Origin: Sodalis-like endosymbiont of Proechinophthirus fluctus | GTDB lineage: Bacteria > Pseudomonadota > Gammaproteobacteria > Enterobacterales > Enterobacteriaceae | Reading direction: 5' to 3' | DNA length: 8,090 nt | Assembly: GCF_001602625.1 (NCBI RefSeq) | Contig: NZ_LECR01000075.1 | Span: forward strand, 13,864-21,953 | Shown: piece after piece, positions 1 through 7,944 of the stretch | Position numbering within the stretch: the first letter of the stretch is position 1 | Layout: the number at the start of each line of letters is the position of its first letter | Notes under the pieces: generated by a model | What the model saw: the letters and a program-made list of their open reading frames with translations, nothing else | Database searches by the model: none | Told to the model about the DNA's origin: nothing | Made by a program: the position numbers and the translations under genes

Positions 1-743
1 AGCAGGGTATAAGTAATGGCCATCCCCATAACGTAAACCACCGCAGCAGGAAGTACCATAGCAGTGATAAGTCGCATGCGGGTTCTAAGGATCACGGAGG
101 AAATCAGCGGATACATCGGCAGTACGCAAGGAGTGAAGGCGATACCGATACCAATAAGCAGTGCCACAGAGGTGAAAACGGCACGCTATCATTTTTGAGC
201 GGAGGCGCTAAGGTAATAATCCCCTGGATGAGCGAAGGAGAAGGTGTCGGGACGAGGGTGGCGCAGCCTGTGTCTATCGCGCCATCCAGCGCCGTGACTA
301 CGGCCAACAGGGGGATGACCTGGGTTTCCGACGGATAGTAAAAGACCGCTTCCGCGCAGCCTTGTCAACTGACACGCAGCTGGCTGTCGTTTTGCGCCTG
401 TGTCAGCGGAAGCGTAATGTGCAGGTCATTGCGGTAAATCGTCACATTGCCATAAAACTCATCGTGATGACGGTTTCCGGTAGGCATCATGAATACGCCT
501 AGGGCGGCGTTTACCACCGGCTCCAGCCGGATCTGTTGGCGGTATAAGTAGTAGCTGGGATGGATGTCCCAGCTCAGCATCAATTGCGATCCCTGCTGAT
601 AAAAATTGAAGCGGAACGACTGATCCGCTGGGATGAATTGGTTGCCGTGAGTATTGCCGAACAAGGCGGGCCTGAGCGGCCTGCGGTGGCGGCAGGCATG
701 CTAGCCACGCCAGCAAGATTAGCTTAAAGAATTATTGAGCCAT
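1..743 (-). pseudogene. dsbD: dsbD pseudogene (thiol:disulfide interchange protein DsbD), 5' part, cut by window edge
   Basis: The intact family carries electrons from cytoplasmic thioredoxin across the inner membrane to periplasmic DsbC, DsbG and CcmG. Reading leftward from ATG 743-741, codon 1 onward gives [22 protein letters not shown], a recognisable DsbD signal peptide with TAA at codon 4 (734-732). An extra base near 665 shifts the frame just after the signal peptide. The periplasmic alpha domain follows ([33 protein letters not shown], positions 664-368). TGA at 367-365 then interrupts it where E. coli has Tyr before QGCADAG; reading on in the same frame gives QGCAEAVFYYPSETQVIPL. Around position 172 one base is missing after PFSPLW. 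Restoring it gives [20 protein letters not shown], the first membrane segment with its redox Cys. The frame stays open to position 1. The second alpha-domain Cys is replaced by Tyr. Four independent lesions make a functional product very unlikely. Identity is very secure; the beta and gamma domains lie outside the window. Confidence 0.93.
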
Positions 744-1075
744 GATAGATAATCGGGGTCGCCGCTGACGACGGGAAGTACCAATAACTCCGGGGTTTGA
801 TAAGGATGATGGGCTTTGATTTGCGCGAATATTGCCTGTCGCAGGGTTATGCGGCTTTTGATAAGCAATTGCACCTCGGCCTGCTGTTCGAGCATCCCTT
901 GCCAATAATAAAGCGATATGGCACCTGGCAATAGCGTGACGCACGCGGCGAGGTTGCCGGCCAATAAACGCTGGGCGATGGCGTGGGCGCAAGCATCGTC
1001 GGGCGCGGTGCACAGAATGATACACGATCCGGCATCTTCGGGTTTTGGGAGGACGCCGTCTGGGTTATCTGCCAT
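719..1075 (-). CDS. cutA: CutA, divalent-cation tolerance protein
   Basis: This 118-residue cytoplasmic protein matches the CutA1 family, small trimeric ferredoxin-like proteins linked to copper and divalent-cation tolerance, whose exact biochemical role is unsettled. Visible family motifs are ILCTAPD (Cys22), [10 protein letters not shown] (Cys45), SLYYWQG, the [15 protein letters not shown] block (residues 88-102) and a C-terminal DPDYLSWLN. The two cysteines and the His pair 89-90 correspond to the metal-ligand region described in E. coli CutA (Cys16, Cys39, His83/84). The protein is about six residues longer than E. coli CutA, all at the variable N terminus. The ATG at 1075 has a good ribosome site (AGGGGA, about 1079-1084 read on the minus strand). 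The 3' end overlaps the old dsbD start by 25 bases, the enterobacterial arrangement. Nothing in the reading frame is broken, although the downstream partner is dead. Confidence 0.95.
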   Translation of the reverse strand: MADNPDGVLPKPEDAGSCIILCTAPDDACAHAIAQRLLAGNLAACVTLLPGAISLYYWQGMLEQQAEVQLLIKSRITLRQAIFAQIKAHHPYQTPELLVLPVVSGDPDYLSWLNNSLS

Positions 1076-1092
1076 TATTATCCCCTGTATGG

Positions 1093-1130
1093 AAAACGCC
1101 GGCGGGCATTATAGCTTGTTCGCGCCGGCG
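1093..1130 (-). terminator. Possible aspA terminator: GC-rich inverted repeat plus short T run
   Basis: On the minus strand, just after the aspA stop codon, CGCCGGCG (1130-1123) is repeated at 1104-1097 and followed by TTTT (1096-1093). The octamer is its own reverse complement, so the two copies can pair across an 18-base loop. The loop is large and the T run short, so termination would be partial at best. The repeat may instead be a by-product of local GC-rich sequence. Confidence 0.35.
1108..1113 (-). promoter_or_regulatory. Possible -10 element of a cutA promoter
   Basis: The minus strand reads a perfect TATAAT at 1113-1108, about 33 bases before the cutA ATG, so transcription would start near 1100 with a short leader. 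No good -35 hexamer stands 16-18 bases upstream, where GC-rich sequence is found. The element lies in the loop of the inverted repeat described for 1093-1130. It may be a real but weak promoter that now serves cutA in the absence of dcuA. Confidence 0.35.
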
Positions 1131-1145
1131 GCGATAGTGCAGGAG

Positions 1146-2582
1146 TCAGGATGGGGTCTCGTCGGGATAGTGTTTGGCTTTGTACTTAGGATTCATTAAG
1201 TTTTGCAGCGAGAAGATATCATCCAGTTGCGCCGCGGTTAGCAAACCGCGCTCAAGCACGACCTCGCGCACACTTTTACCGGTCTCGGCACAGATTTTAC
1301 CTACGATATCGCCGTTGTGGTGGCCAATAAAGGGGTTGAGATAGGTCACGATACCTATGGAATTAAAAACATGTTGCTCACAGATAGCCTGGTTGGCGGT
1401 GATGCCACCAATGCATTTATTCTGTAGATTAAAACAGGCATTGGTAAGAATATGCATCGACTCGAACATCGCCTGGCCGATAACTGGCTCCATAACGTTC
1501 AACTGCAACTGACCCGCTTCCGCTGCCATGGTGATACAGGTATCGTTGCCGATCACTTTGAAGCACACTTGATTCACCACCTCCGGCAGCACGGGGTTGA
1601 CCTTAGCAGGCATAATAGATGAGCCCGCTTGCAGTTCGGGCAGATTGATTTCATTCAATCCGGCCCGCGGCCCAGAGGATAAGAGACGCAGGTCGTTACA
1701 TATCTTGGATAATTTCACTGCCAGGCGTTTCAGAGCGCTGTGGACCATGACATAGGCGCCGCAGTCGGAGGTGGCCTCAATCAAATCCTCAGCCGGGATG
1801 CAGGGCAGGCCGCTTATCTCCGCTAGCTTCTCTACCGCCAGCGCCTGATACCCTTCTGGGGTATTCAGTCGGGTACCTATGGCGGTAGCGCCGAGGTTCA
1901 CTTCCAGCAGCAATTGCGCGGTGCGCAGCAGGTTTTTGTTTTCTTCCTTCAGCAGCACGTTAAAGGCGTGAAACTCCTGGCCGAGTGTCATTGGAACCGC
2001 GTCCTGCAGCTGGGTTCTGCCCATCTTTAGAATGCCATTGAATTGCTGAGCTTTTTTCTCAAAACCTACCCCCAGATAGTCTATCGCTTCTACCAAGCTC
2101 TGGAGCGCGTGATAGACCGCCAGGCGGAAACCGGTGGGATAGGTGTCATTGGTGGACTGACATAAGTTGAGGTGATCGTTGGGATTCAGGAATTGGTATT
2201 CCCCTTTTTGGTGCCCCATCAGCTCCAGGCCGATATTCGCCAGCACTTCATTGGTATTCATATTGACAGAGGTACCGGCTCCTCCCTGGAACACATCCAC
2301 AGGAAACTGATCCATGCAGCGACCCCGGCTCAGAACTTCATCACAGGCGCGGGCGATGATATCGGCGATATCCCGCGGTAGCATATTAAGATCTTTATTG
2401 GCTAGTGCGGCGGCTTTTTTTACCATCACCATACCGCGTACCAGCTCGGGAATATCGCTGATACGCGTATTGCTGATGTAGAAATTTTCACTAGCGCGCA
2501 GGGTATGAATGCCATAATAGGCGTCAGCCGGCACTTCGCGGGTGCCGAGTAGGTCTTCTTCTATACGGATGAGAGTTAACAT
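1146..2582 (-). CDS. aspA: Aspartate ammonia-lyase (aspartase) AspA
   Basis: AspA is a cytoplasmic homotetramer that converts L-aspartate to fumarate plus ammonium, feeding fumarate to anaerobic respiration or the TCA cycle. The 478-residue length equals that of E. coli AspA, and alignment from memory is gap-free with a divergent first four residues. Fumarase/aspartase motifs are present: [19 protein letters not shown] (100-118), [14 protein letters not shown] (133-146), [16 protein letters not shown] (188-203) and the family signature [11 protein letters not shown] (320-330), with the catalytic-loop serine and the KVNP substrate-binding lysine and asparagine. The ATG at 2582 follows a strong AAAAGGA ribosome site. 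One change stands out: the normally invariant GTGLN motif reads GTRLN (Arg238, codon CGA at 1871-1869), close to the active-site region in this superfamily. The dcuA exchanger usually next to aspA is absent. The gene is otherwise intact; activity is probable but not certain. Confidence 0.96.
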   Translation of the reverse strand: MLTLIRIEEDLLGTREVPADAYYGIHTLRASENFYISNTRISDIPELVRGMVMVKKAAALANKDLNMLPRDIADIIARACDEVLSRGRCMDQFPVDVFQGGAGTSVNMNTNEVLANIGLELMGHQKGEYQFLNPNDHLNLCQSTNDTYPTGFRLAVYHALQSLVEAIDYLGVGFEKKAQQFNGILKMGRTQLQDAVPMTLGQEFHAFNVLLKEENKNLLRTAQLLLEVNLGATAIGTRLNTPEGYQALAVEKLAEISGLPCIPAEDLIEATSDCGAYVMVHSALKRLAVKLSKICNDLRLLSSGPRAGLNEINLPELQAGSSIMPAKVNPVLPEVVNQVCFKVIGNDTCITMAAEAGQLQLNVMEPVIGQAMFESMHILTNACFNLQNKCIGGITANQAICEQHVFNSIGIVTYLNPFIGHHNGDIVGKICAETGKSVREVVLERGLLTAAQLDDIFSLQNLMNPKYKAKHYPDETPS

Positions 2583-2686
2583 GCGTTTTCCTTTTAATTG
2601 TCGGTATTTATAATTAATTTTAAAATAAAATGTGTTAATATATGCTATATATAGTGTATTAAACTAATTTAATTTTTATTTTTGCT

Positions 2687-2692
2687 ATTATA
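2687..2692 (-). promoter_or_regulatory. Candidate -10 element for aspA
   Basis: The minus strand reads TATAAT at 2692-2687, preceded at the correct distance only by a poor -35 (ATGGTC-like). Transcription would start near 2680 and leave a leader of about 98 bases. A poor -35 would suit an activator-dependent promoter, as known for aspA in E. coli. The surroundings are so AT-rich that chance matches are expected. Confidence 0.3.
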
Positions 2693-2805
2693 TTCTGTCA
2701 TTAAGATAAGACCATTAAGCCGATCACGATTAGTTAATCGTTTTTATTTTAACTAGTTAGCACGAGAGGCAAAAGGCGCTTACGAGACACGGACCCGGCG
2801 TATCG

Positions 2806-2834
2806 CTTGAAAATCGTCTTGAGGGATACCATTA
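2806..2834 (+). promoter_or_regulatory. Possible sigma-32 heat-shock promoter of fxsA
   Basis: CTTGAA (2806-2811) is a perfect heat-shock -35 core. After 15 bases, TACCATTA (2827-2834) shares CCAT with the CCCCATNT -10 consensus. In E. coli fxsA belongs to the heat-shock regulon, which supports this assignment. The predicted start near 2841 leaves a leader of about 98 bases. The -10 is imperfect and may be decaying along with its gene. Confidence 0.4.
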
Positions 2835-2938
2835 CATTAAGACAAGCCGGCAACAAGGCGCATTTTTTGTGGTGGCGAATTTTATCGACTTGGGCGGGAT
2901 TACTCTCGCAGCAGTAATCGATAACACAGGAGAATTCG

Positions 2939-3372
2939 GTGCGTTGGATCCTGTTACTAATCATTTTTATCATTACTTATATTGAGATTCCCCTTTTCGT
3001 CCAAGTCGCCCATGTGCTTGGCGTGCTTGCGACATTACTTCTGGTAATCGCGACATCATTATATCGGTGTATCTCGCTGGTAACGGGCAGGGGCTGCGTA
3101 TTCTGAGACAAATGCAGATCAAGTTGGCCCGCAGTGAGAGTCCCCCCGCCGGCGAGATGATCAAAAGCGTCTCGCTATTGCTTGCGGGATGTGTGCTGCT
3201 GCCCAGTTTATTCACTGATTTCCTCGGCCTGCTGCTGTTATTGCCGCCGATACAGCATCTGTTAACGATGCGCTTACTGACTTATCTGCGTCTTCAGCCG
3301 AGCAGTCCCAGCGCCAGTAGCGAGACTTTTGAAGGCGGAGTCGTCGTCATGATCTTTCCCACGACAAACTAA
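2939..3372 (+). pseudogene. fxsA: fxsA, frameshifted (inner-membrane protein FxsA)
   Basis: FxsA is a small inner-membrane protein; in E. coli its overproduction relieves exclusion of phage T7 by the F plasmid, and its normal role is unclear. A GTG start at 2939 with a CAGGAGA ribosome site opens VRWILLLIIFIITYIEIPLF followed by VQVAHVLGVLATLLLVIATS, matching the first membrane segments of E. coli FxsA. After TS (about 3053-3058) one base is missing and this frame ends at TGA 3104-3106. The homologous sequence resumes in the next frame (SVYLAGNGQGLRILRQM, GEMIKSVSLLLAG, LFTDFLGLLLLLPPIQ) and ends at TAA 3372. Restored, it would be about 144 residues against 158 in E. coli, with a shorter, divergent charged tail. 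With a single indel, a sequencing error or programmed slippage cannot be excluded, but decay is the simplest reading given the neighbourhood. Confidence 0.88.
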
Positions 3373-3445
3373 ACGGCTATTGCGCCGATGAGAAATAGGT
3401 AAAAAATAGGATGAGGTAATAACATATAACTTATTGATTAATATA

Positions 3446-3461
3446 ATTAAAAATTTTTAAT
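3446..3461. repeat. 16-bp perfect AT palindrome upstream of groES
   Basis: ATTAAAAATTTTTAAT is identical to its reverse complement. It lies in the AT-rich gap between fxsA and the groE promoter and is flanked by GATTAA (3436-3441) and TTAATC (3471-3476), which are also inverted to each other. No known regulator site is recognised. It could be a transcription-end remnant of fxsA, curved upstream promoter DNA, or chance in AT-rich sequence. Confidence 0.45.
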
Positions 3462-3505
3462 GGCTAAAATTTAATCACTTAAGTGAAAAAAATTTATTTT
3501 ATCCC

Positions 3506-3533
3506 CTTGAAGCTTCTCTGAACGCCCCCATCT
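3506..3533 (+). promoter_or_regulatory. Sigma-32 heat-shock promoter of groES-groEL
   Basis: CTTGAAG (-35, 3506-3512) and CCCCATCT (-10, 3526-3533), with 14 bases between CTTGAA and CCCCAT, match the RpoH consensus almost perfectly and sit where the E. coli groE promoter does. Transcription should start near 3540, giving a leader of about 77 bases. The final leader segment (GATACGGACTTTCTCAAG, then GGGAGTTATCA before the ATG) is nearly the same as the E. coli groE leader and includes a strong ribosome site at 3605-3610. Confidence 0.9.
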
Positions 3534-3589
3534 TATTTACCACGAAGCCGGGCATGACATAATGCACGGCGTTCATCCCAAAAAACTGA

Positions 3590-3910
<321 letters not shown>

Positions 3911-3935
3911 TCCGTGCGTTAATCATCTGAACTGA

Positions 3936-5603
<1,668 letters not shown>

Positions 5604-5628
5604 CCCCTTATGTCATTAATGGCGTTTT

Positions 5629-5662
5629 AAAACCCCCGGCTTACCGGGGGTTTTGTTTTTTT
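5629..5662 (+). terminator. Rho-independent terminator of groES-groEL
   Basis: AAAACCCCCGG (5629-5639), a CTTA loop and CCGGGGGTTTT (5644-5654) form an 11-bp perfect stem, followed by GTTTTTTT. It starts 25 bases after the groEL stop. The A/T ends of the stem also allow it to work on the opposite strand, where it could stop read-through coming from epmB. Confidence 0.95.
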
Positions 5663-5866
5663 GGTAAAAATTATCAATGAAGCGGGTTTTGTAGCAACGT
5701 TATCTGTTATCTATGGCGACCAGACAGGTCAGTAAAAAAGAAACCTACTAGCTAGCTCTGTACTGCTGGACAGCAAGATTCAAAGCCAGAGGTCTATGAC
5801 TGAGCGAGGCCCGCTACCTGACAATTCCCATACATTGGTGCGTTAACCGGTAGGTAGCTAATGCCG
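5663..5866. other. Gene-free spacer between groE terminator and epmB
   Basis: E. coli has yjeI and yjeJ at this place. I find no translatable trace of YjeI, YjeJ or any other protein in six frames. A weak inverted repeat (GCTACCT 5813-5819, AGGTAGC 5852-5858, 32-base loop) lies just after the epmB stop on its strand, but it lacks a T run. The stretch may be eroded remains of lost genes. Confidence 0.5.
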
Positions 5867-6895
5867 TCAGAATTGCCGCAGTCCCAGATCCAGCAGTGTC
5901 TTGCTGCGCTCGCCGCCAATTTCCCGCGTCAGACGTGGTACTAGATAGCCTGACACTTTCTCCAACAGTTGCCGCATAATCTCCCGTGCTTGGGTATCAT
6001 GCACCATAAAATGCGCAGCCCCCTGTACCCTATCTAACACATGCAGGTAATAAGGTAAAATGCCGGCGGCGAAGAGGGTTTCACTGAGCGCTGCCAGTGT
6101 ATCAGCGTTATCATTTACGCCGCGCAGCAGTACACTTTGGTTGAGTAATGTCACCCGCGTATTGCGCAGCCGTGTCATACTGTTGCAGACAGCAGTATCG
6201 ATTTCACGGGCGTGGTTGATGTGGGTCACTAGCACTACTTTCAGTCGGCAGCCGGCCAACCGCCGGCAAAGACGCTCAGTTATACGTGCTGGGATGACGA
6301 TCGGCAGCCTGCTGTGAATGCGCAGGGTGGTCAGGTGGGGGATCTTTTCCAACAGACAAATAAGCTCATCCAGCTCATGATCTTTAGCCATTAACGGATC
6401 GCCGCCGGAAAGAATGATCTCATTTAGTTCAGAGTGCTGCTGGATATAGGCCATAGCGCGCAGCCAATTCGTTTTGTTGCCATGATTTTTCTGATAGGGA
6501 AAATGGCGCCGAAAACAGTAGCGGCAATTGACCGCGCAGCCGCCTTTTACCAACATTAGCGCGCGGTTATGGTATTTATGCAGCAGGCCGGGTATCACGC
6601 TGTGCTGCTCGTCCAGCGGATCTGTGCTGAATCCCGGTGCTCGATCGAATTCCTTATGTACCGTAATCACCTGACGCAAGAGCGGATCGCCCGGATCGCC
6701 CGGTATCATGCGCGCTGCAAAAGTGCGGGGAACGCGAAACGGAAACAAGCGCCGTGCCTCAGCTCCCTCGCGCAGGTCAGCGTATTGCCCGAGCCTAAGA
6801 AGCTCTAGGAGTTGCACAGGGTCGGTGATGACATCGTCAAGTTGATATAACCATTCTTCTCTAGCGGGCGTATTTCGGATTATAATGCGTGCCAT
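5867..6895 (-). CDS. epmB: EpmB, EF-P-specific lysine 2,3-aminomutase (radical SAM)
   Basis: EpmB (formerly YjeK) converts L-alpha-lysine to (R)-beta-lysine using S-adenosylmethionine, a [4Fe-4S] cluster and PLP. EpmA then joins the product to EF-P. The 342-residue length equals E. coli EpmB. The radical-SAM cluster motif is CAVNCRYCF (Cys120, Cys124, Cys127), followed by [14 protein letters not shown] (163-176), [15 protein letters not shown] (192-206), [14 protein letters not shown] (250-263) and [16 protein letters not shown] (281-296). The PLP-binding lysine is Lys332 in [10 protein letters not shown]. Like E. coli EpmB it lacks the long C-terminal oligomerisation extension of clostridial aminomutases. 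The ATG at 6895 has no clear Shine-Dalgarno sequence (TTAAGCCAAAAA precedes it), so translation may be weak. It is divergent from its substrate gene efp, 40 bases away. Confidence 0.97.
   Translation of the reverse strand: MARIIIRNTPAREEWLYQLDDVITDPVQLLELLRLGQYADLREGAEARRLFPFRVPRTFAARMIPGDPGDPLLRQVITVHKEFDRAPGFSTDPLDEQHSVIPGLLHKYHNRALMLVKGGCAVNCRYCFRRHFPYQKNHGNKTNWLRAMAYIQQHSELNEIILSGGDPLMAKDHELDELICLLEKIPHLTTLRIHSRLPIVIPARITERLCRRLAGCRLKVVLVTHINHAREIDTAVCNSMTRLRNTRVTLLNQSVLLRGVNDNADTLAALSETLFAAGILPYYLHVLDRVQGAAHFMVHDTQAREIMRQLLEKVSGYLVPRLTREIGGERSKTLLDLGLRQF
6881..6886 (+). promoter_or_regulatory. Candidate -10 element of the efp promoter
   Basis: TATAAT at 6881-6886 lies inside the first codons of epmB on the opposite strand. 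It would start transcription near 6893, leaving a leader of about 43 bases before the efp ATG. The corresponding -35 region (about 6858-6863) is a poor match. Because the gap between the two genes is only 40 bases, at least one promoter must overlap the neighbouring coding sequence. Confidence 0.4.
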
Positions 6896-6935
6896 TTTTT
6901 GGCTTAATTACCAAGTTTATATTAAGAGGACCATT

Positions 6936-7502
6936 ATGGCGTCTTATAGTACCAATGAATTCCGTTCCGGTCTTAAAATCATGCTTGATGGCGAGCCGTG
7001 CGCGATCATTGATAATGAATTCGTGAAGCCCGGCAAAGGCCAGGCGTTCAACCGGGTCCGTCTGCGTAAGCTGGTTTCTAGTAAAGTGCTGGAAAAAACC
7101 TTCAAATCCGGTGACTCGGTGGAATCCGCCGATGTGATGGATATTAACCTGATATACCTGTACAATGACTGTGAGTTTTGGCATTTCATGAATAATGAAA
7201 ATTTTGAACAGCTGGCCGCTGATGCTAAAGCCGTTGGTGACAATGTCAAATGGCTGGTCGAACAGGCCGAATGCGTGCTGACATTGTGGAACGGCCAGCC
7301 GATTGCTGTGACGCCGCCTAACTTCGTGGAGATGGAAATCACTGAAACTGACCCGGGCCTCAAAGGCGATACAGCTGGCACCGGCGGCAAACCCGCTATA
7401 CTGACCACCGGCGCAGTGGTGAAAGTACCACTGTTCGTTCAAATTGGTGAAGTGATCAAAGTGGATACGCGCTCCGGCGAGTATGTCTCTCGGGTTAAAT
7501 AA
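6936..7502 (+). CDS. efp: Translation elongation factor P (EF-P)
   Basis: EF-P binds between the ribosomal P and E sites and rescues ribosomes stalled on polyproline stretches. The 188-residue product equals the E. coli length. It has the KOW-like N-terminal domain with the modification loop KPGKGQAF (Lys34 is the beta-lysylation site), the central OB domain with [19 protein letters not shown], and the C-terminal OB domain with the EF-P signature [14 protein letters not shown] and the ending [18 protein letters not shown]. The frame is open upstream to 6885, but the ATG at 6936 is chosen because AGAGGA (6925-6930) precedes it and [10 protein letters not shown] matches the family start. Lys34 together with an intact epmB indicates that the beta-lysine pathway is kept; epmA and epmC are not in this window. 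No convincing intrinsic terminator follows the stop. Confidence 0.98.
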   Translation: MASYSTNEFRSGLKIMLDGEPCAIIDNEFVKPGKGQAFNRVRLRKLVSSKVLEKTFKSGDSVESADVMDINLIYLYNDCEFWHFMNNENFEQLAADAKAVGDNVKWLVEQAECVLTLWNGQPIAVTPPNFVEMEITETDPGLKGDTAGTGGKPAILTTGAVVKVPLFVQIGEVIKVDTRSGEYVSRVK

Positions 7503-7584
7503 TGCGTTACGGGAAACTCCCTCTTAGAGGCGGTGGTAACTGACTTTTGGCATTCGTGGATTTTTTAGAACATTGTTGATAAAA

Positions 7585-7710
7585 ATGACCTAGCTATTGC
7601 TGCTTGCTGTTGTTCTGGCGCTAACGGCTTTAAGCAGGTGTAATGCTATCCGCGACTTCGGCGAAGATGTGCAATATCTTGGGTAGGACCATTCCCAGGT
7701 CGCCAGCTGA
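7585..7710 (+). pseudogene. ecnA: ecnA remnant (entericidin A antidote lipoprotein), two in-frame stops
   Basis: In E. coli EcnA is a 41-residue membrane lipoprotein that counters the toxic entericidin B, and the gene lies directly after efp. Here the frame from ATG 7585 spells MT-stop-LLLLAVVLALTALSRC, then NAIRDFGEDVQYLG-stop-DHSQVAS and a terminal TGA. It has exactly 41 codons, the lipobox Cys falls at codon 19 as in E. coli, and the GFGED-type core is kept as DFGEDV. Codons 3 and 34 are TAG. The lipobox is LSRC instead of LTGC; Arg immediately before the Cys should block lipoprotein processing. No good ribosome site precedes the ATG. Exact co-linearity and synteny make the identification strong although the sequence is short. 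Confidence 0.85.
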
Positions 7711-7788
7711 TCTCAGCGCGTAAAAAGCCTGAGATTGAGCACCTTGGCTACAGAAATTGGACAGTGAAAATATGATTTAAGTTAATAA

Positions 7789-7804
7789 TAATTAATGTTA
7801 ATTA
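7789..7804. repeat. AT-rich inverted repeat between ecnA and ecnB remnants
   Basis: TAATTAA (7789-7795) and TTAATTA (7798-7804) are perfect inverted copies around TG. A run of eight T (7811-7818) and then seven A (7819-7825) follows. In E. coli the ecnB promoter lies in the ecnA-ecnB gap, so this may be its worn-down relic. No specific factor site is recognised. Confidence 0.4.
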
Positions 7805-7820
7805 TATTACTTTTTTTTAA

Positions 7821-7944
7821 AAAAATGTCATTGTCCTGTTATCAGTTGTAGCATTGTCTTCACTGACCCGCGTGTAAGACGACCTGTGGTGCCGGTGAAG
7901 ATGTCTCTGTAGATGGTGAGTCCATTCAGTGCGAAATACAGTAA
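7821..7944 (+). pseudogene. ecnB: ecnB remnant (entericidin B toxin lipoprotein), frameshifted
   Basis: EcnB is a small bacteriolytic lipoprotein made in stationary phase in E. coli, next to its antidote ecnA. From 7827 one frame gives a hydrophobic leader VIVLLSVVALSSLT, which would continue RV-stop. Dropping one C at 7867-7869 restores the lipobox LTAC and then KTTCGAGEDVSVDGESIQ, ending at TAA 7942-7944. This matches [22 protein letters not shown] of E. coli EcnB. The start codon is lost or displaced: the only nearby ATG (7825) is out of frame next to the T8A7 tract. The C-terminal tail is about four residues shorter. Position after efp and ecnA supports the call. Confidence 0.8.

Larger units (their letters stand above)
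2583..2938. other. aspA-fxsA divergent intergenic region
   Basis: This 356-base stretch holds no recognisable gene. The half next to aspA (2583-2760) is extremely AT-rich and has many TATAAT-like strings. The other half (2760-2938) has ordinary composition. A 74-codon minus-strand frame crossing 2749-2973 has no resemblance to any family I know and runs into the start of fxsA, so I do not call it. A 14-base imperfect palindrome (CGATTAGTTAATCG, 2727-2740) is the only symmetrical element of note. E. coli aspA is controlled by CRP and FNR, but I find no convincing site for either here. Confidence 0.6.

Noticed and set aside
459..716. Possible separate small secreted protein with a signal peptide
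   Set aside because: The leader is the DsbD signal peptide and the rest is out-of-frame DsbD, so it belongs to the dsbD pseudogene.
918..1199. 93-codon plus-strand frame
   Set aside because: It is antisense to the starts and ends of cutA and aspA; those minus-strand genes are certain.
2700..2760. CRP or FNR site upstream of aspA
   Set aside because: Only partial half-sites were found (for example CGTGATCGGCTTAATG); they do not exceed what chance gives in this AT-rich DNA.
2749..2973. 74-codon minus-strand frame in the aspA-fxsA gap
   Set aside because: It shows no recognisable similarity, its 5' end overlaps the real start of fxsA, and it has no supporting ribosome site.
2973..3215. 80-codon minus-strand frame
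   Set aside because: It is antisense to the fxsA pseudogene, whose plus-strand identity is clear.
6944..7408. 154-codon minus-strand frame
   Set aside because: This is a second antisense shadow of efp.
6861..7442. 193-codon open frame on the minus strand
   Set aside because: It is antisense to efp and crosses into the epmB start; it has no plausible ribosome site or family match and is a shadow of the conserved EF-P sequence.
7503..7560. efp intrinsic terminator
   Set aside because: GGGAAACTCCC can form a small 4-bp hairpin but no T run follows, so it was not called.
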